64,000 nt of DNA from Bradyrhizobium prioriisuperbiae (GCF_032397745.1 NZ_CP135921.1:7800501-7864500), one strand, 5' to 3'; positions 32,947 to 42,747 are shown, counted from the stretch's first letter. Notes: a model not told the origin generated them from the sequence alone. Numbers and translations are program-made.

Positions 32947-34119
32947 ATGAAAATTAATGCCATCTTTGAGAAGACGATTCAGGTCGAAACCTCTCTGCGG
33001 AACTCTCGCGTCGACTTCAGCAAACTGACGGCGACAATTGTCGCCGTCGCCACCGACGTCATCATTAATGGGGAACCAGTTGTCGGATACGCCTTCAATT
33101 CTATCGGCCGGTACTCATGCGGCGCTCAGCTACGGGAGAGATTTATCCCTCGCCTGCTTGGTGCCAACGCCGAAGATATCCTGGACGAGGAACGCGCCAA
33201 TTTCGATCCGATACGAGCTCGAAAGGTGCTTGATCGGAACGAAAAGCTTGGAGCGCATGCGGAACGCTCGGCGGCGATCGGGACGCTGGAAATTGCGCTC
33301 TGGGACGTGGTCGCGAAAATCGAACAGCGGCCTCTCTACGCCGTTCTTGCGGAACGGTTCGGAGTGTCACCGGTCACTGGTTTATTGCCCTGCTATGTCG
33401 GGGGCGGATTTTACCAACCCGGAGGCACGCCGAACACGCTGCGCGACGAGATCAGGGGCCACTTGGACGCGGGTTACGCGTTAGTCAAGATCAAGGCTGG
33501 CGGACTTCCAGTTAAAGCAGACCTTGAACGTATCGAAGCCGCAGTCGACCTGCTCGGCTCTGGCGAGCAGCTTGCCATCGACACCAGCTGCTGTTTCGAT
33601 CAGAACTCGGCAATCCCGTTTGCAAGAGCTATTGAGCCATTTGGCCTGCGCTGGTGGGAGGAACCCTGCGCACCCGATGATTTCGACACTTACCGCGCAA
33701 TCGCAGAGCAATACGACGGCACTCTGGCGGGTGGTGAAAATCTGTTTGCCGCTCAGGAAGTCGATAACTTCCTTCGTTATGGCCGCTTTGACGGCAAGAT
33801 CGTCGTACAACCCGATCCACCTCTGGCCTATGGTCTCGGCGAATTCCTCAAAATTATCGCGGTGGCGGACTCCCACGGCGTTCCGCGCGCCAACATCATC
33901 CCTCATGGCGGCAACATGATGTCGCTCCATATCGCGGCCGGCCTGGGCCTGGGAAGTGTCGAGTCCTATCCGGGCCTTTTCGGAGTCCTGGGCGGTTTCA
34001 GCCGAGAAGTTGAGATCGTCGATGGCAAGGTCACTCTGCCAACCGCGCCGGGCATCGGATTTGAAGAGCAACCTCGGCTGATCGACGTCATGCGAAGCGT
34101 TCTGGCCGATGGCAAGTAA
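32947..34119 (+). CDS. Enolase-superfamily dehydratase, D-tartrate dehydratase-like
   Basis: A 390-residue protein closely patterned on D-tartrate dehydratase (TarD) of Bradyrhizobium. It has an N-terminal capping domain (VDFSKLTATIVAVATDV, GYAFNSIGRY), NEKLGAHAERSA with the extra active-site Lys, and the KIKAGG catalytic lysine motif. Metal ligands are Asp in AIDTSCCFDQ, Glu in WWEEP and Glu in AGGENLF. The general-acid His is in NIIPHGGNMMSLHIAAGLGL. Members abstract the proton alpha to a carboxylate and eliminate water. The true substrate may be a tartrate relative. It follows the SDR by 40 bp. Confidence 0.85.
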   Translation: MKINAIFEKTIQVETSLRNSRVDFSKLTATIVAVATDVIINGEPVVGYAFNSIGRYSCGAQLRERFIPRLLGANAEDILDEERANFDPIRARKVLDRNEKLGAHAERSAAIGTLEIALWDVVAKIEQRPLYAVLAERFGVSPVTGLLPCYVGGGFYQPGGTPNTLRDEIRGHLDAGYALVKIKAGGLPVKADLERIEAAVDLLGSGEQLAIDTSCCFDQNSAIPFARAIEPFGLRWWEEPCAPDDFDTYRAIAEQYDGTLAGGENLFAAQEVDNFLRYGRFDGKIVVQPDPPLAYGLGEFLKIIAVADSHGVPRANIIPHGGNMMSLHIAAGLGLGSVESYPGLFGVLGGFSREVEIVDGKVTLPTAPGIGFEEQPRLIDVMRSVLADGK

Positions 34120-34136
34120 CGGGAGCTACCGGCATC

Positions 34137-35195
34137 ATGCGTACTGCAACAACGATCTTTGTGGGCTCCGACTTTGTCTTGGATCCAGCGCTCGATGAAG
34201 TCGCTCAGGCGCTGTACGATCGGGGGCATCGGATCATTCGCGGTCCCAAAGCGGTTCCCGGTAAGCAAACGATTTTCGCGCCGGGCGATTACGAGCGATA
34301 TTTTGGCGATATTGATGTCCTTGTAATCAGTTCTCGCTCATTGGTGACGGCCGGCATGCTCGCGGCCTCACCAAGGCTCAGAGGGATCGTGTTTCCGTCG
34401 ATTGGCACGGAATCGCTCGACCTCTCCCTTGCCAAAGCGCGGGATCTGATTGTTGCAAACGGCGCCACACCAGAGAATTTCGAAAGCGTGGCGGAGGCAA
34501 CCGTCATGCTGATGCTAAATCTCTTTTACGATCTCAAGGGTACCGAGCACGTTTTGCGGGCGCAGCTGCCGCGCCCGCGCGATCTCAAAGCAACGATGCT
34601 GAAGGGCAAGACTGTCGGAATTATCGGCTTCGGGCGGATCGGCAGGGGTGTGGCGCAACGGCTCAGCGGCTGGGATATCGATATCCTCGTTAACGATCCC
34701 GGACTTCGCGAGCAACCGTCGAACAACGTCACGCTTGCCCCGCTCGACGAGCTTCTTCGCAGCAGCGATATCGTCACGGTTCATGCCACGCCCGCCGCCG
34801 ACGGAACGCCCATTATCGGCGCCGGTGAAGTATCAAGGATGAAAACGTCCGCCTTCCTGGTGAACACATCGCGCGGACGCTGTCTCGACGAAACGGCCGT
34901 CTTTGAGGCACTCAGGGATAACCGCATCGCCGGTGCTGCCCTTGATGCCTTCCTCGTCGAGCCCCTGCCCGCACACAGCCCGTTGCGGGATCTAGATAAT
35001 GTTATTTTAACCCCGCATATGATTGCCCACACCCGAGAGCTGTTCGCGTCCTTTGCTCCGACTTGCGTCGAAAATGTAGAGCGTATTCTGCAAGCAAAGC
35101 CGCCGCTCTATATCAGAAACCCGGATGTACTGGAGCGCTGGCAGCACCGCGTCAAAATTTGCAGGCTTGCTGCTCAAGGCGATGACCCCGCGTGA
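34137..35195 (+). CDS. D-isomer-specific 2-hydroxyacid dehydrogenase
   Basis: A 352-residue NAD-dependent enzyme of the SerA/2-hydroxyacid dehydrogenase family. It has a Rossmann motif TVGIIGFGRIGRGVAQRL near residue 160, the substrate-binding Arg in FLVNTSRGRCLD, and a C-terminal catalytic His in VILTPHMIAHTRE. It would interconvert a 2-hydroxy acid and a 2-keto acid, a logical step after the dehydratase. It is 17 bp after the enolase gene and overlaps the AtzG-like gene by 4 bp (GTGA), so it is in the same operon. Confidence 0.9.
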   Translation: MRTATTIFVGSDFVLDPALDEVAQALYDRGHRIIRGPKAVPGKQTIFAPGDYERYFGDIDVLVISSRSLVTAGMLAASPRLRGIVFPSIGTESLDLSLAKARDLIVANGATPENFESVAEATVMLMLNLFYDLKGTEHVLRAQLPRPRDLKATMLKGKTVGIIGFGRIGRGVAQRLSGWDIDILVNDPGLREQPSNNVTLAPLDELLRSSDIVTVHATPAADGTPIIGAGEVSRMKTSAFLVNTSRGRCLDETAVFEALRDNRIAGAALDAFLVEPLPAHSPLRDLDNVILTPHMIAHTRELFASFAPTCVENVERILQAKPPLYIRNPDVLERWQHRVKICRLAAQGDDPA

Positions 35196-35425
35196 AACCG
35201 CCTCTCTCCTCGGCGGCTGCAGAAACCACACGCAACGACTTGGAAAGGCTTGCCGAGGCATTGCTCATATGGAACGGGCTTGACTCGCAAGCCGCCGCCG
35301 CGGCAGCGGCTACCCTGGCCGCCGGCATGGCCACGCAGCGGGTGAGAGTCCAGAGGACCTACGACGACCTTCCATTGTCCTCCGAGCCTGATTGGTTTGC
35401 CGTCGAATTGACGAGAGTGCAATGA
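35192..35425 (+). CDS. AtzG-like small amidase subunit (DUF4089)
   Basis: A 77-residue protein with a helical DUF4089/AtzG-type pattern (RNDLERLAEALLIWNGLDS, YDDLPLSSEPDWFAVEL). In cyanuric-acid degradation AtzG forms a stable complex with the amidase AtzE, as GatC does with GatA. It starts within the dehydrogenase stop and overlaps the amidase gene by ATGA, so a 1:1 complex with the next gene product is likely. Confidence 0.75.
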   Translation: MKPPLSSAAAETTRNDLERLAEALLIWNGLDSQAAAAAAATLAAGMATQRVRVQRTYDDLPLSSEPDWFAVELTRVQ

Positions 35426-36849
35426 TGGCAGCCGCTCATATCCGCCGCGAGCTGAACCGGCTCGACCTGAGGGAAATCGCCACGGCACTACGGACCGGCC
35501 AGACATCAGCGGCTGCACTGATGGAATTGACGCTGGATCGCGCGAAAGCACTTAATCCAAGGCTGAACGCAATCGTCTCTCTTTGGGAAGAACGCGCACT
35601 GGATGATGCAAGGAAAGCCGACAAGGAACGTGCGCTAGGCTTTTTTCGGGGCCCCCTACACGGCGTACCACTCGCGCACAAAGACATGTTTTATCGAGCT
35701 GGAGTGCCCTGCTCGGTCGGTCTTTCGGTGCCTTTTGCGATACCGACCGACACGGCTGCAGTCCTGGAACGTCTCGATAGCGCCGGGGCCATACAATTTG
35801 GTGCGTTAAACCTTGCGGAACTGGCCTACGGTCCGACAGGGCACAACTATCATCTGGGCCATTGCCGCAATCCCTGGAATACGGACTACATCAGCGGTGG
35901 ATCGTCCAGTGGTTCTGCGGTCGCCGTCGCGGCCCGACTGTCGTTTGCGGCGCTTGGCTCGGACACGGCAGGCTCGATCCGGCTTCCGGCAGCCGCTTGT
36001 GGTGTGACTGGCCTTAAGGTCACGCAAGGTCGTATCAGCCGCACCGGCTCGATCCCGGGATCCTTTTCGATGGATACCGTCGGCATCATTGCACGCAGCG
36101 CCGCGGACTGCGCCATGCTACTCGACATTCTTGCGGAACCAAAAGCCGGAGGTCGCATCCCAAGCGGCAACCTGGCAGGCGATCATGTCGGAGTATCGAA
36201 CCGGAAACCGCCGGTGTTGCGCATCGGCGTGCCGAAGCTGAGCTCCGATGACGTTTCCCCGGAGATTGGCCTCGCAATCGAAGAAGCGCTGAATATGCTG
36301 GGTGAGCTCGGTTGCAAGGTTGTGCCTGTCGTCCTGCCGGACCTAACTCGCTATGACGTCGCCGGCTTTCAGGTCATGGCTTCCGAAATCTCAGCGACGT
36401 ACCGAACCCAGCTCACTCAGTCTCCGCACACTTTTTCCGATCAAATGCAGGCACGGCTTCAGCGTGGGCTAGTAATCCCGGCGACAACATATATCGACGC
36501 CCTGCGCTTTCGCGGTGTCGCCCTTCGCGAGTTTCGAAGCCAGGTTTTCGGATCCGTCGACGTTCTCGTGTTGCCTTGCCTCACCCTGCCAACGCCGACG
36601 ATCGCGGAAACGGACATAGGCGGAAGACCGGACATTGACCAAATGATCTCCAGGCTGGTGACGTATTTGCGGCCCATCAGCTTTCTCGGGCTTCCCTCTC
36701 TATCGATCCCAATCGGTTTCCAGGCCATTGGCCTGCCGATTGGGATGCAACTGGTGGGCAGACCTTACGATGAAGCGACGCTCTTGAGCGTCGGTGAAGC
36801 CTTCCAGTTCCAGACGGATTGGCATCGCCGGGTTCCACCGCTCTGCTGA
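35422..36849 (+). CDS. Amidase-signature hydrolase, AtzE-like
   Basis: A 475-residue amidase-signature enzyme with the Ser-cisSer-Lys triad: Lys in VPLAHKDMFYRAG, the Gly/Ser-rich loop ISGGSSSGSAVAVAARLS, and Ser in LGSDTAGSIRLPAAACG. It hydrolyses a carboxamide or carbamoyl bond. The AtzG-like gene directly upstream points to the AtzE/HpxY branch rather than GatA. I start at the ATG overlapping the previous stop rather than at an upstream GTG-type start. Confidence 0.9.
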   Translation: MMAAAHIRRELNRLDLREIATALRTGQTSAAALMELTLDRAKALNPRLNAIVSLWEERALDDARKADKERALGFFRGPLHGVPLAHKDMFYRAGVPCSVGLSVPFAIPTDTAAVLERLDSAGAIQFGALNLAELAYGPTGHNYHLGHCRNPWNTDYISGGSSSGSAVAVAARLSFAALGSDTAGSIRLPAAACGVTGLKVTQGRISRTGSIPGSFSMDTVGIIARSAADCAMLLDILAEPKAGGRIPSGNLAGDHVGVSNRKPPVLRIGVPKLSSDDVSPEIGLAIEEALNMLGELGCKVVPVVLPDLTRYDVAGFQVMASEISATYRTQLTQSPHTFSDQMQARLQRGLVIPATTYIDALRFRGVALREFRSQVFGSVDVLVLPCLTLPTPTIAETDIGGRPDIDQMISRLVTYLRPISFLGLPSLSIPIGFQAIGLPIGMQLVGRPYDEATLLSVGEAFQFQTDWHRRVPPLC

Positions 36850-37265
36850 TCGCCGTCTTCGAGCGGCTTCGTTTGCCGAATCCCTCCAAAGGCAGGGCAA
36901 CAGGCAGGCGTATGCGGACAATTCTCGGTGCGAGACCCCCTCTCTTCGACGAGGCGATCGGGCCTGACCGAACTTCAAAGCGCCACTAACAAATCCAGTT
37001 AGAGCGCCCTGCTTTTTCGGCTCAAACCGACCGGGCAAGATCACCACCAGCGTCATAAAAGTAAAAAATACAGGGAGAACATAATGCCCGGGCCTCCGAG
37101 CCCGCCCACAAACCCTCGCAAAATCTTCCCTGAGCCGCGGTGGGATCCCAGGACACGGATTCCGCGCCGCGCCCTCGTAGTGCGGTGGCATCCGAACCGC
37201 GATCCCTAGATCAATCGTATCGGCATCTCCGCGCCGACAGTCACTTCTTGTCGAAAGAAACCTAA
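36850..37265. other. Intergenic gap within the catabolic island
   Basis: 416 bp without a recognisable gene. No T-run hairpin is obvious. A second promoter for the deacetylase-transporter genes could lie here. Immediately before the deacetylase ATG the sequence GAAAGAAACCTAA is a weak ribosome binding site. Confidence 0.4.
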
Positions 37266-38162
37266 ATGCTGCCAACTCACGATCGCTTTCCCTATTCCGC
37301 CATCGCCAATCGGCCAAACTTCTCCTGGCCGGAGGGCCGGAGACTCGCGTTTTACGTTGCACTGTGCGTGGAGAGTTTTGCGTACAATTGCTCCGGTCTT
37401 GGTACGCCGCTCACTCCGAATCATGGTCACCCGAACAAGTTCAACTGGTCATGGCGAGAGTATGGAAATCGGGTCGGCGGCTGGCGCTTGATTGACTTGT
37501 TCGATGAATTTCGACTTCCACTGACGGTACTGCTTAACAGCGCATGCTATGAGCATTGCCCCGAACTCATTGCCGTGCATCGTGGCCGTGGCGATGAAAT
37601 CGTCGGCCACGGTCGCACCAATTCTGAGAACCAGAATGGCTTGTCACTCGAAGAAGAGCGCCGTCTTATCCAGGAAGCAACAGAAGCCTTTCGTCGGCAT
37701 GAGGGTGGGTCTCCCCGCGGCTGGATGAGCCCTGGCGCCAACGCAACCATACAAACAGAAGATCTGTTGGCGAAGGAAGGTTATCGCTACACCCTCGACT
37801 GGCCGATCGACGACCAGCCCGTATGGTTGACGACCGACGCCGGCCCGCTTCTGAGCGTGCCTTATGCGCATGAACTCAACGACATCCCAATGGTGATCTT
37901 CCACGACGCGACCGCTCAACAATTCGCTGACAGCTCGATCGACAATTTCGACGAATTGCTGTGTCAATCGAAGCAACAGCCGCTTGTGTTCGGTATCACC
38001 ATTCACAATTTCATTTTCGGTCAACCGTTTCGGCTGAAGCAGCTCCGACGATTGCTTGAGCACGTAACGAAGCACCGCGATACGGTTTGGTTCACAACGT
38101 CCGGCGCCATCGCCGATCACTTTGCGTCGGTCGTGCCGCCGCCGGAACCTGCGATGCTATAA
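37266..38162 (+). CDS. Polysaccharide deacetylase-family amidohydrolase (PuuE-like)
   Basis: A 298-residue NodB-fold hydrolase. Features include PTHDRFPYSAIANRPNFSWP at the N-terminus, EIVGHGRTNSENQNGLSLEE (metal-binding His region), RGWMSPGANATIQTEDLLA and the late FGITIHNFIFGQPFRLKQL. This subgroup includes allantoinase PuuE and other enzymes opening cyclic amides, rather than true chitin deacetylases. There is no signal peptide, so it acts in the cytoplasm. Next to an AtzGE-type amidase it suggests ring opening or deacylation of a nitrogen-containing substrate. Confidence 0.82.
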   Translation: MLPTHDRFPYSAIANRPNFSWPEGRRLAFYVALCVESFAYNCSGLGTPLTPNHGHPNKFNWSWREYGNRVGGWRLIDLFDEFRLPLTVLLNSACYEHCPELIAVHRGRGDEIVGHGRTNSENQNGLSLEEERRLIQEATEAFRRHEGGSPRGWMSPGANATIQTEDLLAKEGYRYTLDWPIDDQPVWLTTDAGPLLSVPYAHELNDIPMVIFHDATAQQFADSSIDNFDELLCQSKQQPLVFGITIHNFIFGQPFRLKQLRRLLEHVTKHRDTVWFTTSGAIADHFASVVPPPEPAML

Positions 38163-38302
38163 ACTGGCCGATGAGTTGCCGGATCACGCTGCTTTTAATC
38201 GGCGCGATCCAGAGCGAACCGCCTCTCGATTAAGCCTGTTGTGTGCGCGGTCGAACGATCGCGCGCGCCTGGCATCGGGCACAAACCGACTGCGGAGTCC
38301 GC

Positions 38303-39847
38303 ATGACCATACATCGCTCACATACGTCCAGCGTGGCCACGTTGCCAGACCCGCCGCGTCATCCCCTGCTCGAGCTCCACAACATCTGCAAGAGCTTTCC
38401 AGGTGTGAAGGCCCTCGATCACGTCAATCTGTCGATTTGGCCGGGCGAGGTTCACATGCTCCTGGGGGAAAACGGAGCTGGCAAATCCACCCTTATGAAA
38501 GTTCTTTGCGGTGCTTACGCACGCGATGCCGGCAGCATCTTGAATGGGGGGAAGTCGGTTGAACTGCGATCGGTCGCAGATGCACGACAACTGGGTGTCG
38601 CCGTCATTTTTCAAGAATTCTCCCTCGTCCCTTGTTTGGACATCGCGCACAACATCCTCTTTGGCGAAGAGCCTGCGGGCCGCCTGCCGGGATCGATCGA
38701 CCACCATGCCTTGTACTCAAAGGCAAAGCGCGTTCTCGATCGTATCGGGTTCGATATAGATCCACGCACACCAATACATCGGCTTGGTGTCGCACAACAG
38801 CAGATGGTTGAGATCGCCAAGGCGCTATCCCGAGACGCTCGCATTCTCGTCATGGACGAACCGACCGCCGCCCTATCGGATCGCGAGTCCGAGCAGTTGT
38901 TCGCGATCATGCGCCAACTCAAGGCGCGGGGCGTTGCCATCGTCTACATTTCCCACCGCATGGCCGAGGTTTTCGACCTGGGCGATCGCGTGACTGTCCT
39001 TCGGGACGGTAAAAATGTCGCCAGCATGATGGTCGGCGACGTTACAGCGGAGGAACTGGTCTGCCTAATGGTCGGACGGCTCGTGGATGCGAGTTATACC
39101 CGCTCGACACGAGCGGTACCGGGTAAAGCTGTCCTCGAGGTCGAAAACCTGTCGTCATCCAATGGAATTCGCAACGCCAGCCTGGTCGTGCGAGCCGGCG
39201 AGATCGTCGGTTTATGCGGTTTGGTTGGTTCCGGCCGTACCGAACTCGCTCGGGCAGTCTTCGGGGTTGATCCGGTGACGTCGGGCGAAATCCGAATTGC
39301 GGGCGCGAAGAAGGCCAACAATCCGCGATCGTCCAGCTCCATGGGAATAGCCTTCATTCCGGAAAACAGGAAATTGGAAGGTCTGTTGCTGACCCATAGT
39401 GTCAAGGACAACCTCCTTGTCGCCGCGCTCGAGAAGCTCTTCCCCACGCGCGTCCTCAATGTCGCCAGGGCCAACCGTGTTGTCAGTGAACTCGTTGAGC
39501 GCCTGCGTATTGCAACGCCGTCGATTGCCAAACCAGTGGGCGAACTCTCCGGGGGTAACCAGCAAAAGATTGTCATCGGCAAGTGGATTGCCAACGGTCC
39601 GCGGCTCTTCATTTTCGATGAGCCGACACGCGGAATCGATATTGGTGCGAAATCAGAGATCTTCGCCCTGTTGTACGAACTCGTCCTAAACGGAGCTGCT
39701 GTGCTGATGATCAGCTCCGAGCAATCGGAGATAGTCAACGTCTGCGATCGAGCCTACGTCATGAAAGGTGGGCGCATTGTCGGAGAGCTGTTGCATCCAG
39801 CTCTGTCCGAGGAAGCTATCGTTCGACTGGGAATGCATCATGTCTAA
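38303..39847 (+). CDS. Ribose-type ABC transporter ATP-binding protein (RbsA-like)
   Basis: A 514-residue tandem ATPase of the CUT2 importer class. First half: Walker A LLGENGAGKSTLMKVL, a degenerate signature LGVAQQQMVEIAKALS, and Walker B ILVMDEPTAAL. Second half: a degenerate P-loop GLVGSGRTELARAV, a full signature VGELSGGNQQKIVIGKWI, and LFIFDEPTRGIDIG. This asymmetry is normal for RbsA/XylG/MglA. The start is the ATG of MTIHRSHT with GGAG upstream. It overlaps the first permease by 8 bp. Confidence 0.93.
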   Translation: MTIHRSHTSSVATLPDPPRHPLLELHNICKSFPGVKALDHVNLSIWPGEVHMLLGENGAGKSTLMKVLCGAYARDAGSILNGGKSVELRSVADARQLGVAVIFQEFSLVPCLDIAHNILFGEEPAGRLPGSIDHHALYSKAKRVLDRIGFDIDPRTPIHRLGVAQQQMVEIAKALSRDARILVMDEPTAALSDRESEQLFAIMRQLKARGVAIVYISHRMAEVFDLGDRVTVLRDGKNVASMMVGDVTAEELVCLMVGRLVDASYTRSTRAVPGKAVLEVENLSSSNGIRNASLVVRAGEIVGLCGLVGSGRTELARAVFGVDPVTSGEIRIAGAKKANNPRSSSSMGIAFIPENRKLEGLLLTHSVKDNLLVAALEKLFPTRVLNVARANRVVSELVERLRIATPSIAKPVGELSGGNQQKIVIGKWIANGPRLFIFDEPTRGIDIGAKSEIFALLYELVLNGAAVLMISSEQSEIVNVCDRAYVMKGGRIVGELLHPALSEEAIVRLGMHHV

Positions 39848-40793
39848 AGTCCTTGCCGTGAACAGGCGAAACTTCGCTGCTTCAATTCCTGGCGCTTCGG
39901 TCATGCTTATCGTTCTTACGATAGTATTTGCGTTTGTGAGTCCGGACTTCGCAACGCGCAGCAATCTCACCAATATTCTGGCTCAGTCCACAATCCTGCT
40001 TGTCGTCGCCCTTCCGATGACATTGGTGATCCTGACCGAGGGGCTGGACCTTTCAGTCGGCGCGGTCGCTTCCCTCGCGTCGATGGTGATCGCAAGCGTT
40101 GCCGTCGTGACGGGCTCGCTCAGCGCAGCAATCGGCGCGGGCCTACTCGTGGGGCTGGGGTTCGGATTGGCGAATGGCGGATTGATTGCGGTGCTCGGGA
40201 TCCCCCCCTTCGTCGCCACACTTGGCACGCTCGGGGCGGCGCAAGGGCTCGCCCTTGTCATAAGCGACGGACAGAGCGTCACGGGGTTTGGGAGTGACCT
40301 GAGCGATCTGTATTACGGATCGATCGGCCCGCTTGCATTGCCGATTATCTATTCGGTCCTGCTCTACCTCGCCTTTCACTGGCTGCTTGACCGCTCTCGT
40401 TTCGGCGTAGCGGTGCGAGCATTAGGTGGAAATCGTCAAGCACTAGCGTTGAGTGGACGCAGCGTCCGATTGCCGTTAATCGCCGTCTATGGCCTAAGCA
40501 GCGTAATGGCGGGCTTCACCGCACTCCTGATGACCTCACGCATGAATGCGGGGCACCCAACAGCGGGGCTCGGCCTCGAGTTTGACGCGATTGCGGCAGT
40601 CGCGCTGGGTGGAACCTCATTCGAGCGGGGACACGGTTGGCTGGCCGGAACGTTACTCGGCGTTCTGACGATCAGCATCCTACGCAACGGCATTACACTC
40701 CTGTCGATTCCTGCGGCGGCCCAAGTCACAAGTGTTGGATTGATGGTGATCATCGCCATGATCATCGATCGGCATGGACGGGGCGTGCAATGA
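39840..40793 (+). CDS. Ribose-type ABC transporter permease 1 (RbsC-like)
   Basis: A 317-residue inner-membrane permease with about eight hydrophobic segments (for example SVMLIVLTIVFAFVSPDF, ILLVVALPMTLVILTEGLDL). It has the family hallmarks EGLDLSVGAVASLASMVI and AIAAVALGGTSFERGHGWL. It is the first of two different permeases in the operon, implying a heterodimeric channel. The start ATG lies inside the end of the ATPase gene, and the stop overlaps the next start as ATGA. Confidence 0.93.
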   Translation: MSKVLAVNRRNFAASIPGASVMLIVLTIVFAFVSPDFATRSNLTNILAQSTILLVVALPMTLVILTEGLDLSVGAVASLASMVIASVAVVTGSLSAAIGAGLLVGLGFGLANGGLIAVLGIPPFVATLGTLGAAQGLALVISDGQSVTGFGSDLSDLYYGSIGPLALPIIYSVLLYLAFHWLLDRSRFGVAVRALGGNRQALALSGRSVRLPLIAVYGLSSVMAGFTALLMTSRMNAGHPTAGLGLEFDAIAAVALGGTSFERGHGWLAGTLLGVLTISILRNGITLLSIPAAAQVTSVGLMVIIAMIIDRHGRGVQ

Positions 40794-41761
40794 CCATCCT
40801 AGATGCACAATCGGTGGCGCCTTGGTCCAACAACACCAGGCGGCTGGGCTATCGTTTCCTCACGATCGGCATGGTCATACTCGCCCTAACTACCCTGTCG
40901 GATACGTTCTTCACGGCGAACAACGTCCTCAATATCTTGCGCCAAGCCAGCTTGCTGTTTCTTCTCTGCTCCGGCTTGACGCTCGTCATCCTCGCCGGCG
41001 GCCTGGATCTGTCCATCGGTGCCAATATCGCGCTGTCGGGATGTCTCGCTGCAATGGTGATCAAGGCCACCGGCACACCTTGGCTCGGCGCTATCATCGG
41101 TTTCGGCGTCGGCACGATTATTGGCCTTCTGAATGGCTTCCTCGTCACATCGCTTCGCTTGCCGGCCTTCATCGCGACCTACGGGATGATGTGGGTTGTC
41201 AATGGTTTGACCTATTACGTCATGGCGGGCCGCACGATCGGCGACTTCCCCGCCGCGTTTCGCCAACTCGGCAGCGGGTATGGCTTCGGCATTCCAATCC
41301 CAGTCTACCTAATGGCCGCCTCCCTGCTCATCGGCGTCGCCTTGATGCGCTGGACGATCTACGGCAAACAGATCTACGCGATCGGAGCCAATGCCACAGC
41401 CGCAGAGCTTTCCGGCATCCCAGTGAGACGACGTCTGCTGTTCGTCTACGCAACGTCGGGCGCCATGGCTGGTCTCGCAGCCCTCGTGTTCCTCGCGCGG
41501 CTCAACTCCGCTGACGCGAACATGGGCTCGACACTCCTGCTGCCCGGCCTCGCTTCCGTGCTTGTCGGCGGCGCATCACTGTTCGGCGGCACGGGCTCCA
41601 TTTTTGGAACGTTCACCGGGGCGGTGCTGCTCACCCTCATTCTAAACGGAATGAACATCCTTTCAGTTAGTTCGAATTGGCAGCCGCTGATTACGGGACT
41701 GATCATCGTCGTGGCCGTTTTCGCGGACGCGACACTGCGTAGAGAGTCCAACACAAAATAG
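40790..41761 (+). CDS. Ribose-type ABC transporter permease 2 (RbsC-like)
   Basis: A 323-residue permease homologous to the preceding one: LVILAGGLDLSIGANIALSG, VYLMAASLLIGVALMRWTIY, GLASVLVGGASLFGGTGSIF. About eight to ten transmembrane helices. Its start overlaps the previous stop (ATGA), and the solute-binding protein follows after 14 bp. All parts of the importer are present and intact. Confidence 0.93.
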   Translation: MTILDAQSVAPWSNNTRRLGYRFLTIGMVILALTTLSDTFFTANNVLNILRQASLLFLLCSGLTLVILAGGLDLSIGANIALSGCLAAMVIKATGTPWLGAIIGFGVGTIIGLLNGFLVTSLRLPAFIATYGMMWVVNGLTYYVMAGRTIGDFPAAFRQLGSGYGFGIPIPVYLMAASLLIGVALMRWTIYGKQIYAIGANATAAELSGIPVRRRLLFVYATSGAMAGLAALVFLARLNSADANMGSTLLLPGLASVLVGGASLFGGTGSIFGTFTGAVLLTLILNGMNILSVSSNWQPLITGLIIVVAVFADATLRRESNTK

Positions 41762-41775
41762 GGGGAAATACACAG

Positions 41776-42747
41776 ATGAAGAAGATTGCCCACTTTGTTG
41801 CAGCTTTTGCCGCGATCGGCGGAACAACGCAAGCTTCCGCGGACGGAGAGCGGATCGCGGTTTTTACGAAAAACCAGGTCGCATCATTCCATCAAGTTGT
41901 CCGCGCCGGTGCAGATGCCGCAGCCAAACAGATGAATGTCGTCGTTTCCCATTACATCCCAAATCAGCCCGACAGTATCATTGAGCAGATGTCGCTGATC
42001 GAGGCTGCAATCATCAAGCGGCCCGATGCGATCCTGTTCACGCCAGTCGATTATCGGGCCATGGTCCCAGGCGTTCGCAAGGTCAACAATGCCAACATTC
42101 CCATCGTCAACGTCGACGACCGAAGTCCTGACGGTAATTTTGTCACCTATGTCGGTGCATCAAGCTATGAAATCGCATTGGAGACCGGCCGCTACTTGCT
42201 CCGCGCCATGAACGGCAAAGGAAATGTTGTGATTATCGAAGGCGTCAAGGGCGCCGTCACGAGCGTCGAGCGGGTCCGAGGCTTTAGGGATGCAATCAAG
42301 GAATTTCCCGAAGTAAAGCTCCTGGCCTCCCAGGCCGCGAATTACCAGCGCCTGGAAGCTCTTCAAGTGACCGAAAACCTGCTCCAGGCCCACTCCAACA
42401 TCAACGGCATCATGGTCGCCAACGACGGAATGGCGACCGGCGTGATCGAGGCACTGAAGGCTGCCCAACGCAAGGCCTTTGTCGTCGGGTTGAATGGCGA
42501 TCCCGAAGGCATCGCCGCAGTTAAAAAGGGGGACATGCTGGCTACGGCCGCGTATGACGGTTTTCTGATGGGGTGCATCGGCGTTATGGCGGCGGTTCGT
42601 CAGCTTCACGGTAAGCCAGTCCCCACGGAGATTGTCCTCGATACACCGATCATCGACAAGTCCAGCTATCAAGCTTACGACGTGTCGCTTAGAGATCGGC
42701 AGTGCCCCAAGTGGGAAAGCGTGGTGCCCGGTATAGCGCGGAAATAG
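41776..42747 (+). CDS. Periplasmic sugar-binding-like protein of the ABC importer
   Basis: A 323-residue solute-binding protein of the ribose/galactose class. It has a signal peptide (MKKIAHFVAAFAAIGGTTQA, cleaved after ASA) and then the type I binding fold (AVFTKNQVASFHQVVRAGAD, DAILFTPVDYRAMVPGVRKV, NGIMVANDGMATGVIEALKA, FVVGLNGDPEGIAAVKKGDM). GGGGGAAATACACAG precedes the ATG. Family members bind pentoses, hexoses, polyols or other small hydroxylated molecules; the ligand cannot be read from sequence. Confidence 0.93.
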   Translation: MKKIAHFVAAFAAIGGTTQASADGERIAVFTKNQVASFHQVVRAGADAAAKQMNVVVSHYIPNQPDSIIEQMSLIEAAIIKRPDAILFTPVDYRAMVPGVRKVNNANIPIVNVDDRSPDGNFVTYVGASSYEIALETGRYLLRAMNGKGNVVIIEGVKGAVTSVERVRGFRDAIKEFPEVKLLASQAANYQRLEALQVTENLLQAHSNINGIMVANDGMATGVIEALKAAQRKAFVVGLNGDPEGIAAVKKGDMLATAAYDGFLMGCIGVMAAVRQLHGKPVPTEIVLDTPIIDKSSYQAYDVSLRDRQCPKWESVVPGIARK

